Assembly: GCA_015066385.1 (NCBI GenBank)
Contig: SVOJ01000002.1
Span: 264,068-328,067 of the forward strand
DNA: 64,000 nt
Direction: 5' to 3'
Origin: Oscillospiraceae bacterium
GTDB lineage: Bacteria; Bacillota; Clostridia; Oscillospirales; Acutalibacteraceae
Below the pieces are notes generated by a model. The model saw only the letters and a list, made by a program, of their open reading frames with translations. It was not told the DNA's origin and ran no database searches. A program made the position numbers and the translations under genes. Of the stretch, positions 45,283 to 53,208 are shown in pieces (the first letter of the stretch is position 1; each line of letters begins with the position of its first letter).

Positions 45283-46485
45283 ATGAAAATCAAGACCGTT
45301 TGCGAACAGACAGGGTTGACAGACCGTGCTGTTCGTTACTATATCGAAGAAGAAATTCTGCATCCGTCCTTTACGGAGAACTACCTCGGCAGAAAGACAT
45401 ATGATTTTTCGGACGAGGACGTGCAGATGCTCAAGGACATTGCCGTGTTACGAAAATTCGGCTTTTCCGTGGCACAAATCAAGGAGATGCAGACCTGCCC
45501 CGAAAAGACATACAGCATTGCCGAGCAACTGAAAGAAGAAAAGAAAGAAGTTATTAAGACCGAGCAGGATCTTTTGGCAGCATTGGAGCAGCTCGATTCC
45601 GCACAGAGCTACACCCTACGGACGCTTGCATCCGCATTGAGTAAGCCTGTAACCGACAAGGCACTGCCCAAAGAAGATACAAAATGGCGGTTGTTGAAAG
45701 CCACATACCGTATCATACGCAACTCGTTGTTTACAATCATTGCTGTGTTGCCGATCCTCATTGTGTTATATAGTTTTGCGGTTGCACATAGCCGGTTTTA
45801 TTATCCGAAATACAATATATATTCAGCTATTCTCATGTTGGTATTGCTGTTGCCGAATTTGATGTCACTGCTTGTTGTTTTCACAAAAACAAAACCGTAT
45901 ATCAAAACAATCATCCGCATTGCTTGTTCTGTTTTATGCCTCGTGTTACTGTTCCCTGTCGTATTCTTTTCAACTGCATTACTCTGTGAATCGGAAACAA
46001 GTGATATTAAAAATTACAAAAGATTGGATGTTACTTGCAATCTTAACAATGATGCGGTATTCCAGGATCTGTTTCCGGATCCGTCCGACTATTATTATAT
46101 TGCACCAAACGAAGGCAAGATCACAATACCCGAAAGTGCAGAATACTATTACAATTATTTAAACACCCACCCGGAGTACAAATACGATATATATGTTGCA
46201 TTTCAGACCGACAAAAACACACTCGACAATGAAATCAACAGAGCTAAATCTGTCTTTGATGATCACCAATTAAGTTACACAACCGGCAATCAAGGCGACT
46301 TCACATATTTATTCTGTTGCGCTGATGCTGCGCCGTTTGAAAAAATCTCTATTGACGAAAAAACAGATCCGTATCAATATCTGTATTACATTTTTGCATA
46401 CAACGAACAATCCATGACAGTGCGTTATATTTGCGGTGCGAGTTTTCTCGGCGGACCTGCATATTTCAATACGCTGGACTGGTAA
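45283..46485 (+). CDS. MerR-family regulator with transmembrane and extracytoplasmic domains
   Basis: 400 residues from the ATG at 45283 (AAAGGAGG seven bases upstream). Residues 1-70 form a MerR winged helix (IKTVCEQTGLTDRAVRYYIEE... GRKTYDFSDEDV), followed by a helical stretch to about 130. Three hydrophobic segments then follow (about 147-167, 181-202, 211-236), and the last ~160 residues form a Tyr/Asp/Asn-rich domain predicted outside. Standard MerR proteins are soluble, so this is a membrane-bound one-component sensor. Divergent from the Old Yellow Enzyme gene, its possible target. Confidence 0.82.
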   Translation: MKIKTVCEQTGLTDRAVRYYIEEEILHPSFTENYLGRKTYDFSDEDVQMLKDIAVLRKFGFSVAQIKEMQTCPEKTYSIAEQLKEEKKEVIKTEQDLLAALEQLDSAQSYTLRTLASALSKPVTDKALPKEDTKWRLLKATYRIIRNSLFTIIAVLPILIVLYSFAVAHSRFYYPKYNIYSAILMLVLLLPNLMSLLVVFTKTKPYIKTIIRIACSVLCLVLLFPVVFFSTALLCESETSDIKNYKRLDVTCNLNNDAVFQDLFPDPSDYYYIAPNEGKITIPESAEYYYNYLNTHPEYKYDIYVAFQTDKNTLDNEINRAKSVFDDHQLSYTTGNQGDFTYLFCCADAAPFEKISIDEKTDPYQYLYYIFAYNEQSMTVRYICGASFLGGPAYFNTLDW

Positions 46486-46499
46486 AAACAGCATACATA

Positions 46500-46546
46500 A
46501 AAACGCCAGCAGATTGCTTTTGCAAAACTGCCGGCTGATTTTTTAT
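46500..46546. terminator. Bidirectional terminator between MerR and glucosidase genes
   Basis: GCCAGCAG (46505-46512) pairs with CTGCCGGC (46528-46535, one mismatch), TTTTTT on the right and AAAAA on the left. Confidence 0.75.
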
Positions 46547-46549
46547 TCG

Positions 46550-49156
46550 TTACAGAATATGGCGGACAACATAAAGGATAATGTTGAGAATGTTGTTCAG
46601 GATATAGCGGATTGCAGAGAAGATATAGGGGAATTCAAAATTCCATTCGGACGGTTTCTGCAAGGCACCGATCAAAGAGCCGTCATATTCATACGGTTCA
46701 AGGAATGCTTTGGTGTGCATTTTGGCGATGCAAAGGTTTTTGCAGGCTTCACGCAATGCCGTACCGAAGCCGATAGGGTCGTTATTATAAGCATTGTGGC
46801 ATGCAATCACGTGGGAAACCACATTGACAGCCCAGATGCCTGTGAGCATGGTATCGTTGCCGTTATAAACCGCAATAACGGGGCTCATGTAACCCGTGCC
46901 CGTAAAGTTCCACGAATAGTCGGAAACAACAAAGCCTTCAAATCCCCATTCACTGCGAAGAACATCTTTGAGAAGTGCAGAGCTTGCACCGCACCAGGTT
47001 GTGCCGATACGGTTGAATGCAGACATAACCCCCTTGCAATTGGTTTCCTTGACGGGAATTTCAAATGCTTTAAGATAAATTTCACGCATGGTCTGTTCGT
47101 CGGCCCATGTAAAAATACCTTCGCGGTGGGATTCCTGATCGTTAAGCACAAAGTGCTTGATGGTAACAACAAGTCCTTCCTTATTGCAGCCCTGAATTAC
47201 GGAAGAAGCCATTCTGCCGGAAAGAACAGGGTCTTCGGAATAGTATTCAAAGTTTCTGCCGCCTGCAGGATTGCGGTGGATGTTGGCACCGGGGGCATAC
47301 CAAATGTCCGTGCCCATATCCCTTGCTTCTTTACCTGCGCCGATACCCATTTTTTCGGCAAGTGCAGTGTTCCATGTGCATGCAAGTGCGGTTGCACATG
47401 GGTAAGCCGTTCCGCTGTCGGTAAAGACAAGACCGTTCTGGCCTTTCACACTCGACGGGCCGTCGTTGTCCCATGTCTGCGGAATACCGAGACGCTCAAC
47501 ACCTCTTGTGCCGTAACCGCCGTCAATAACCATCATGACCATTTCATCAACAGTAAGCTGATCAAGGAATGCATCCCACAGACTTTCGTCTTCGGCAACA
47601 TCCTGCAAAGTGATGACTTCATCATAAACCGCGCCGACAGTGGGGGCTGTGCCTTCCGTAGTCGGTTCGGGCAATTTGTCAACATTTTTGGTTTCTTCCG
47701 TAGCGGTCAATTGACGGAATTCGGGGAAAGCGGCAGCCCCTGTTGCCCTTGAAAGCACAGGGAAGCCGTTATAAACATCGTCAAAACGGTTTTTAATTTC
47801 AGTACCGGTTACATCATCGTATTTAATGATTTTATCTTCCGCTACGGTATAAGTGAAGCTGTCGATATGTTCACGGACATTTTCACCGACAATAATGGAG
47901 TAATCGCCGTGTTCAAGCACCCAGCCTTGGGCATTTTTGTGGTCATAAGATGCCATGTCATCGGCTTCAAAGGTAACGGTCAGATCCTGACTTTCGCCGG
48001 GGTTGAGCAGGTCGGTTTTTGCAAAACCTGCAAGGTTGATGGCACTCTTTTCGATGCCGCCGTCATAGTAAGGTGCACTGTAATAGACCTGCACGGTATC
48101 TTTACCGGCTCTGTCTCCTGTGTTGGTGACACGAACGGTCACGGAAATATTGCCGTCTGTGATATCGTAAGTCAGCATTTCTTTTGCAAAGGTGGTATAA
48201 GAAAGTCCATAGCCGAACGGGAACTGCACTTTGTCCTTTGCAAAGGTTTCAAAATAGCGGTAGCCGACATAAATACCCTCAAGATATTCCACATAATTGC
48301 CGCCGCCGTCATATTCATTCGAGCCGAAGCAGACACTTGACGGATGGTCAGCAACGCTGTAAGCCACGGTATCGGCCAATTTGCCCGAGGGGTTGATTTC
48401 ACCCGTGAGCATTTTTGCAACTGCCGTCATGCCGAATTCACCGGGAATCCAGATGATTGCCGCAGCTTTGATATGTTCATATTCTTCGAGCCAACCCATT
48501 TCCATCACATTGGCAATGTTGAACAGCACAATGATGTTTTCAAAGGTTGCATCGGCTTTTTCGAGCAACTTCTTTTCTTCTTCTTTCAATTGCAGGGTTG
48601 CATGGTCAAGGTCTTCCCCTTCTGCACTTGTGCGGCTGATAACAATAACAGCCGTGTCGGAAAAAGCCTTGGCTTCATCAAGAAGATCCTGCGTCAGCAT
48701 GATGTCGGGCAGTTCTTTGAGCGAACTTTTGGCAAACATCAGGCCGAACAGATTGTTGATAACGGTATTGTCGGTTTTCGGAATTTCATTGGAGCCGCAA
48801 AACAGTTCATAAACATCGCGAAGACAAGTGTTATATTCGATGCCTTCGGCTTCCAACGCATCATAAAAACCGACGGGGTTCTCCGATACGATACAGCCCG
48901 ATCCCGCACCGCCGAAAAACGGACAAACAGAACCTGCACCGAAAACATTGATCTTGTTGTCTGCAAGCGGCAGAACATTGTCTTCATTTTTCAAAAGCAC
49001 AATACCCTCGCCCTCAATGTCAACAGCCGTCTGTGAAGTTTCGGCAATGATGGCTTCGTCAAGATCGCCGCTGAGTGCAACGGCAGGCAGTGCCGCAACA
49101 CCCGTCAGGACAAGCACAAGAAACAGCGAAATTATTTTTTTGAACGTTTTTTTCAT
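46550..49156 (-). CDS. Secreted glycoside hydrolase family 3 enzyme, reversed domain order
   Basis: 868 residues, signal peptide about 1-27. The usual C-terminal GH3 domain comes first (EGIVLLKNEDNVLPL), then a fibronectin III-like domain (DTVQVYYSAPYYDGG...GDYSIIVGENVREH), and the catalytic TIM barrel last (about 530-830) with IKHFVLND and the nucleophile in VVSDYSW (Asp746). This permuted order is known in beta-glucosidases of rumen bacteria such as Ruminococcus and Butyrivibrio. The protein ends in a hydrophobic amphipathic helix (about 843-868). Predicted to cleave beta-glucosides or related sugars at the cell surface. 47 bases downstream of the solute-binding protein. Confidence 0.9.
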   Translation of the reverse strand: MKKTFKKIISLFLVLVLTGVAALPAVALSGDLDEAIIAETSQTAVDIEGEGIVLLKNEDNVLPLADNKINVFGAGSVCPFFGGAGSGCIVSENPVGFYDALEAEGIEYNTCLRDVYELFCGSNEIPKTDNTVINNLFGLMFAKSSLKELPDIMLTQDLLDEAKAFSDTAVIVISRTSAEGEDLDHATLQLKEEEKKLLEKADATFENIIVLFNIANVMEMGWLEEYEHIKAAAIIWIPGEFGMTAVAKMLTGEINPSGKLADTVAYSVADHPSSVCFGSNEYDGGGNYVEYLEGIYVGYRYFETFAKDKVQFPFGYGLSYTTFAKEMLTYDITDGNISVTVRVTNTGDRAGKDTVQVYYSAPYYDGGIEKSAINLAGFAKTDLLNPGESQDLTVTFEADDMASYDHKNAQGWVLEHGDYSIIVGENVREHIDSFTYTVAEDKIIKYDDVTGTEIKNRFDDVYNGFPVLSRATGAAAFPEFRQLTATEETKNVDKLPEPTTEGTAPTVGAVYDEVITLQDVAEDESLWDAFLDQLTVDEMVMMVIDGGYGTRGVERLGIPQTWDNDGPSSVKGQNGLVFTDSGTAYPCATALACTWNTALAEKMGIGAGKEARDMGTDIWYAPGANIHRNPAGGRNFEYYSEDPVLSGRMASSVIQGCNKEGLVVTIKHFVLNDQESHREGIFTWADEQTMREIYLKAFEIPVKETNCKGVMSAFNRIGTTWCGASSALLKDVLRSEWGFEGFVVSDYSWNFTGTGYMSPVIAVYNGNDTMLTGIWAVNVVSHVIACHNAYNNDPIGFGTALREACKNLCIAKMHTKAFLEPYEYDGSLIGALQKPSEWNFEFPYIFSAIRYILNNILNIILYVVRHIL

Positions 49157-49203
49157 AACAAACCCTCCGATTATATACTAAGAGTTAAGTGCAATGAGCA
49201 AAC

Positions 49204-51225
49204 TCAGCGAATGGTTGAGTACATAAAATACTTGATACCGTAGGGAGTGGCATACCAATCCTTTACGGAAGAATCACAGACGAAGGAGTCGGTGTAGTAA
49301 TACAAGGGCATGATGGCACCCGTTGACATCAGCAGATCTTCAGCAAGATGCATCAGTTTATACCGCAGTTCAGTATCAGCGATCTTTTTGATCACGGAAA
49401 TAAGATAGTCATAGGTCTGTGCCCACGTGCCGCTTGCAACCTTGTAATTGATACCGTAGGAGGTAAGGTCGAGTGAATAAGCTTTCAGCGAAGCGTGTGC
49501 ACCTTTGCCGAGCTGTGCATCATTGTTACCGCTGTCGGTTGTCCACATATCAAGGAAGTTGACAGGATCGTTGAAGTCTGCAATCCAACCGTTGCGTGCA
49601 AGTGTATACATCCCCTCCTTGCGGGTATTCAGGAATGTACCCCATTCATATTCATGCAGGGTGACGGGGATTCCGTACAAACCGAGATCATACTGCACAC
49701 ACTGTGCAATATCAGCATGGCCGGTGCCTTCATTGAAAGAAAGCGTAATGGTCGGGAAATTGGTGAATTTGCCTGTGCTGTAATTGTAGTTATAATATTT
49801 TGCAAGCGTAGTTAATGCAGCAATGCAGTTTGCTTCATACGCCTGTGCGGAAGGATCAAAATAGCCGTTGAAGGAATCGGATGAGCCTGCATTTTCATAA
49901 AACTCGGCTTTTCCATCCGCATCCAGAATACCGGATGCAACAAATGAGGATGCGGCATTTTCTGTCGGCATGCCGACCACATTCTGTAAGATATAAGATC
50001 TTTCGACCAATAAGCTCAAAGCATTTCGCACTTCGGCTTCAGCCTTTTCCTTTTCAGCACCCGTCAGGGTGTTGGTGGACGGCAACAGGGATTTGTTGAC
50101 ATTAAAGTGGTAATAATACGTACCCATAGAACCGATGGTGTAAAGCTCTTCTGCGGAAATATCCTCACTGGTCACCCATGCATACGAATCAAGGAAATCC
50201 AGTTCACCGGCACAATAAAGTGCTGTCAGTGCTTCGGCATCATCGGTCAGATTGAATTCGATCGTGTGCATTTTCACACGGGCGGCATCGTGGTAGTTTT
50301 CGTTTTTCACAAGGGTCATCAGCTTATCATGTTCCCATACAATCATGGTGTAGGCACCGTTGCTGACATAGGTATTGGCATTGCCTGCCCAATAGGAATT
50401 CGATTCAACAACAGACTGTTTGACGGGCATACAGACACCCATTGTGAGCAGATCATAGAAATACGGCACTTCACTTGTAGTGACCACGGTCAGTTTATTG
50501 CCGTCTGCATGCACATTGAGTTTTGCATTCGGATTATCGTACATATCGTAATAACCGTCAATGATGTCAAGAAGATAACCGTAATCTGCAAATGTATCGG
50601 GATCGGCGGCACGGTTCCAGGAATAAACAAAATCAGCCGCCGTCAGCGGGGTGCCGTCCGACCATTTCAGGTTGTCTTTGAGTTCGAACACATAGGTAAC
50701 CTTGCCGTCTGCTCCGACCGTACCGACGGGCAGCTCCTTGGCACAATCAGCAACTACCTGCAGAGCACCGTTTTCATCAATTTCGTATTTTGCGAGGCCT
50801 GCAAACAGGTGGGTAAGCAAGGTGAAGGCCCCCACTTCGCTGTTGAGCACGGGATCCATGGTCAGCGGCTCACTGCCGATGCCAACGCGCAGGGTCTGCT
50901 TCAATGCGGGAATGATTTCCAGTCCCACAGATGCGCGCAAAGCAAGGCGGGCATCCCCTGCGGAGAACTTACCGTCTCCGTCAGGATCACATGCCCTTTT
51001 ATAATTATAATTTTCGGCATCCTTGCACTTTGCGGCAATGGTTTCCCATGTTTCAAGTCCGACGGACAAGCGCAGAATATCGCGCGCATCGCCGGCATTG
51101 ACCACTTCATCATTGTTGACATCGCCCGGTAGATAATAGGCAGGTTCATCTTGAGCGGCAGACGTTGTCAATACAAACGGAATCAGCAGAGCAAAACTCA
51201 AAAGAATACACAAAAAACGTTTCAT
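49204..51225 (-). CDS. Family 5 extracellular solute-binding protein with N-terminal dockerin-like repeats
   Basis: 673 residues from the ATG at 51225, with AAAGGAG upstream; an in-frame ATG at 51366 lies upstream of the promoter. Signal peptide 1-24, with no lipobox Cys. Two F-hand calcium loops follow: GDVNNDEVVNAGDARDILR (34-52) and DPDGDGKFSAGDARLALR (80-97), each ending in SVGLE as in dockerin type I repeats. From residue ~112 on, the protein is an oligopeptide-type binding protein (IGSEPLTMDPVLNSE, LKWSDGTPLTAADFVYSW, YLLDIIDGY). No ABC permease genes are adjacent. Co-transcribed with the glucosidase. Confidence 0.87.
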   Translation of the reverse strand: MKRFLCILLSFALLIPFVLTTSAAQDEPAYYLPGDVNNDEVVNAGDARDILRLSVGLETWETIAAKCKDAENYNYKRACDPDGDGKFSAGDARLALRASVGLEIIPALKQTLRVGIGSEPLTMDPVLNSEVGAFTLLTHLFAGLAKYEIDENGALQVVADCAKELPVGTVGADGKVTYVFELKDNLKWSDGTPLTAADFVYSWNRAADPDTFADYGYLLDIIDGYYDMYDNPNAKLNVHADGNKLTVVTTSEVPYFYDLLTMGVCMPVKQSVVESNSYWAGNANTYVSNGAYTMIVWEHDKLMTLVKNENYHDAARVKMHTIEFNLTDDAEALTALYCAGELDFLDSYAWVTSEDISAEELYTIGSMGTYYYHFNVNKSLLPSTNTLTGAEKEKAEAEVRNALSLLVERSYILQNVVGMPTENAASSFVASGILDADGKAEFYENAGSSDSFNGYFDPSAQAYEANCIAALTTLAKYYNYNYSTGKFTNFPTITLSFNEGTGHADIAQCVQYDLGLYGIPVTLHEYEWGTFLNTRKEGMYTLARNGWIADFNDPVNFLDMWTTDSGNNDAQLGKGAHASLKAYSLDLTSYGINYKVASGTWAQTYDYLISVIKKIADTELRYKLMHLAEDLLMSTGAIMPLYYYTDSFVCDSSVKDWYATPYGIKYFMYSTIR

Positions 51226-51267
51226 TGGTCGTTCTCCTTTCCTATAACACAAATGCCTATTTATTTT

Positions 51268-51297
51268 ATTATACCGAAAAAGAATTTTTGCGGTCAA
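51268..51297 (-). promoter_or_regulatory. Promoter of the solute-binding protein - glucosidase operon
   Basis: Minus strand TTGACC (51292-51297), 18-base spacer, TATAAT (51268-51273). The bases just upstream match those upstream of the MFS promoter at 54631-54659. Confidence 0.7.
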
Positions 51298-51312
51298 TTG
51301 GCATAGTAAACA

Positions 51313-51342
51313 AAAATCCGCCTTGCTTTTTGACAAGACGGA
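51313..51342 (-). terminator. Terminator of the MFS - DUF2812 - alkyltransferase-like operon
   Basis: CCGCCTTG (51318-51325) pairs with CAAGACGG (51334-51341), one mismatch; minus strand continues ATTTTTG. Confidence 0.65.
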
Positions 51343-51350
51343 CGGAGATA

Positions 51351-51662
51351 TTATATTTTTTCGCAAAAATATTTTGTCAGGTCTACCCTGCCGTCAGCGA
51401 CAACGATGCCCTCGGCTTCGAGCCTGCGTTGTTGTTCGGCAAGACCACCGAAAGCAAAAGCACTGCTTAACTCCCCTTTGCAGTTGACGACCTTGTAGCA
51501 GGGGTATTTGTCACCGTCGGGGTTTTGGTGCAGGGCATTACCGACCGCACGTGCCCATGCTTTGTTACCTAAGCTTTCGGCAAGACTGCCGTAGGTTGCA
51601 ACCTTTCCGTACGGAATCTGCGTCAGCAGGGCATATAATTTTTGTTTATCAAAGTTACTCAT
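51351..51662 (-). CDS. MGMT/alkyltransferase-like DNA-binding protein
   Basis: 103 residues from the ATG at 51662, five bases after the preceding stop. PYGKVATYGSLAESLG and ARAVGNALHQNP are the DNA-binding signature of O6-alkylguanine alkyltransferases. The active-site motif is PCYKVV (54-59): Cys55 is kept, but the His that follows it in PCHRV is Tyr. Classical alkyltransferase-like proteins have Trp instead of Cys, so this is in between. It may repair poorly or only flag damage. Last gene of a five-gene operon. Confidence 0.85.
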   Translation of the reverse strand: MSNFDKQKLYALLTQIPYGKVATYGSLAESLGNKAWARAVGNALHQNPDGDKYPCYKVVNCKGELSSAFAFGGLAEQQRRLEAEGIVVADGRVDLTKYFCEKI

Positions 51663-51667
51663 TGCTG

Positions 51668-52288
51668 TTATTTCTTTTTTCTGCGTTTTTTGTGTTTTAT
51701 TGTCCATTTTTCCGCTTGTATGTATTCGGAAATATTCAATTCCTGCGCCTTTCCCCTTTTCAATCGGATGCATGCAATCAGATATGAAATTTTGTCAAGC
51801 AAAAAGAAGAAGCCGCCCTGTACCAAAAAACTGATAACAAAAAAGAGAATCACCAACTCAATACGACCCAGACGCCGTTCCTTGTTAAAATCCTGCATGG
51901 TCAGAAAAACATCTTTCTCACTGCGAAGATCCACAATTATTTTCGTATTGATAATGCTGTAAGGCTTCGGCAAAGCGGATACCGTAAGCCTTTGCGTACG
52001 CAGGTCTTCAAACAAGGATTCGCCCTCATATGACAGGTGATTGTGTCGTACCGTGAACTTATAAACGGTGTCATCATGCGTGATGTAGTCTATTGAACCT
52101 CTTCGGCTGTAATAAGTCTCTACAGTATCGGCATAAAAGGTTTCGGTTTCAAGATCTTCGGCAGTCACAGGGCGATATCGCCACAGTGCCAAAGATAAAA
52201 GGACAACCAAAGCCAATTCCACAGCAACGGCTTTCAGTATTTTCTCCCTGCGGAGCATTTTTCGCATTTTTTCAGGTACTTTTTTCAT
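51668..52288 (-). CDS. Small membrane protein, two transmembrane segments, unknown function
   Basis: 206 residues. Membrane segments at about 18-37 and 143-175, with a loop of about 105 residues between that is likely extracytoplasmic, and a very basic C-terminus ending in RKKK. No family recognised. Overlaps the gene upstream by four bases and precedes the alkyltransferase-like gene by five, so it is translationally coupled within the cassette. Confidence 0.65.
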   Translation of the reverse strand: MKKVPEKMRKMLRREKILKAVAVELALVVLLSLALWRYRPVTAEDLETETFYADTVETYYSRRGSIDYITHDDTVYKFTVRHNHLSYEGESLFEDLRTQRLTVSALPKPYSIINTKIIVDLRSEKDVFLTMQDFNKERRLGRIELVILFFVISFLVQGGFFFLLDKISYLIACIRLKRGKAQELNISEYIQAEKWTIKHKKRRKKK

Positions 52289-52674
52289 TTTTTACCTCTT
52301 ACGGCAGGTGCACTTCCGAACTGCCCGAAGGCAATCAATTCAATGCCGCCTTTGACAGCCAGCAGCACAACAAGACAGATCAATGTAGCTTTCATCCCCC
52401 ACAAAAGACCGCACACGGCAACCATACAATAAGCCGGCAACACCAACAAAAGACCCGCTATGTACAATCGGTAATAACGATTGAATGATTTATTATTTTC
52501 CTGCGTTTCTTTTAAATATTGCAAAGTGATTCTGTTTTTCAGCGTTTGAGTGCGATATTCTTTTTTGACCTTATCCCGTTTGCCGACAAAAGAAAACATC
52601 CAATTTTTCACTTCCGTAAAAAATAAAAGATCAAAAACAATATTTGCAAAGATACCAAGACACAAATAAATCAT
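52285..52674 (-). CDS. Small membrane protein, three transmembrane segments, unknown function
   Basis: 129 residues. Hydrophobic segments at about 2-20, 71-92 and 95-115, with a basic cytoplasmic loop (KRDKVKKEYRTQTLKNR). No family recognised. Four-base overlap with the next gene and 15 bases after the DUF2812-like gene. Confidence 0.6.
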   Translation of the reverse strand: MIYLCLGIFANIVFDLLFFTEVKNWMFSFVGKRDKVKKEYRTQTLKNRITLQYLKETQENNKSFNRYYRLYIAGLLLVLPAYCMVAVCGLLWGMKATLICLVVLLAVKGGIELIAFGQFGSAPAVRGKK

Positions 52675-52689
52675 GCCTTTACTCCTTTT

Positions 52690-53208
52690 TCATTTTTCAT
52701 TCTGACTGCGAACCAAAATCAGCAGGCTGACGACATGATAAATAAATATCAAAGCCGATAAGACAATACCAACGATCACTTCCGGTACATACGGCACAAG
52801 GCAACAAAAGCCGATCAGCAACAACAAAAGCACAAGGCACATTTTTACATAATGCGCAACATACACTTGTTTGCGGAATTGTCGTGCGGCATAAAAGGAT
52901 GCATCCGTTTTTGCCGGATCCGCTTCAAAAATCCGTAAAGAAGTATCATTTTTATTGAAATCCGATTTCGATTTTGAAAGTGCGTATTTGTTTTTTAAAT
53001 CAAAAAATTCTTTTCTGTTGCGGTCATTTTTTTGCACCGCCATGTACATATAATATTGCGTTTGTTTCGGCTCGGCTTTTTCAAAATAAAAACTCCACCG
53101 CTTGTGTTTCGTAAGCATGTACCCTGCCGCAGCCTGATCTGCAAGCCACTGCTCAACCCTGTGCACCGTCGCCGGATTATGGGGGTAAATTACTTTTTGT
53201 TCTTTCAT
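52690..53208 (-). CDS. DUF2812-like membrane protein
   Basis: 172 residues. A soluble N-terminal half with VEQWLADQAAAGYMLTKHKR and YYFEKAEPKQTQYYMY-like pattern (residues 18-57) resembles DUF2812, and two membrane segments lie at about 122-140 and 143-167. This matches the plan of the protein at 19197-19784, though the sequences are clearly different. Four-base overlap with the MFS gene. Confidence 0.6.
   Translation of the reverse strand: MKEQKVIYPHNPATVHRVEQWLADQAAAGYMLTKHKRWSFYFEKAEPKQTQYYMYMAVQKNDRNRKEFFDLKNKYALSKSKSDFNKNDTSLRIFEADPAKTDASFYAARQFRKQVYVAHYVKMCLVLLLLLIGFCCLVPYVPEVIVGIVLSALIFIYHVVSLLILVRSQNEK

Noticed and set aside
49204..51225. Evidence for a full cellulosome
   Set aside because: Only one dockerin-like pair is present and no cohesin or scaffoldin is seen in the window.
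51226..51366. Extended N-terminus of the solute-binding protein
   Set aside because: These 47 codons span the promoter and precede the real signal peptide start MKRFLCILLSF.
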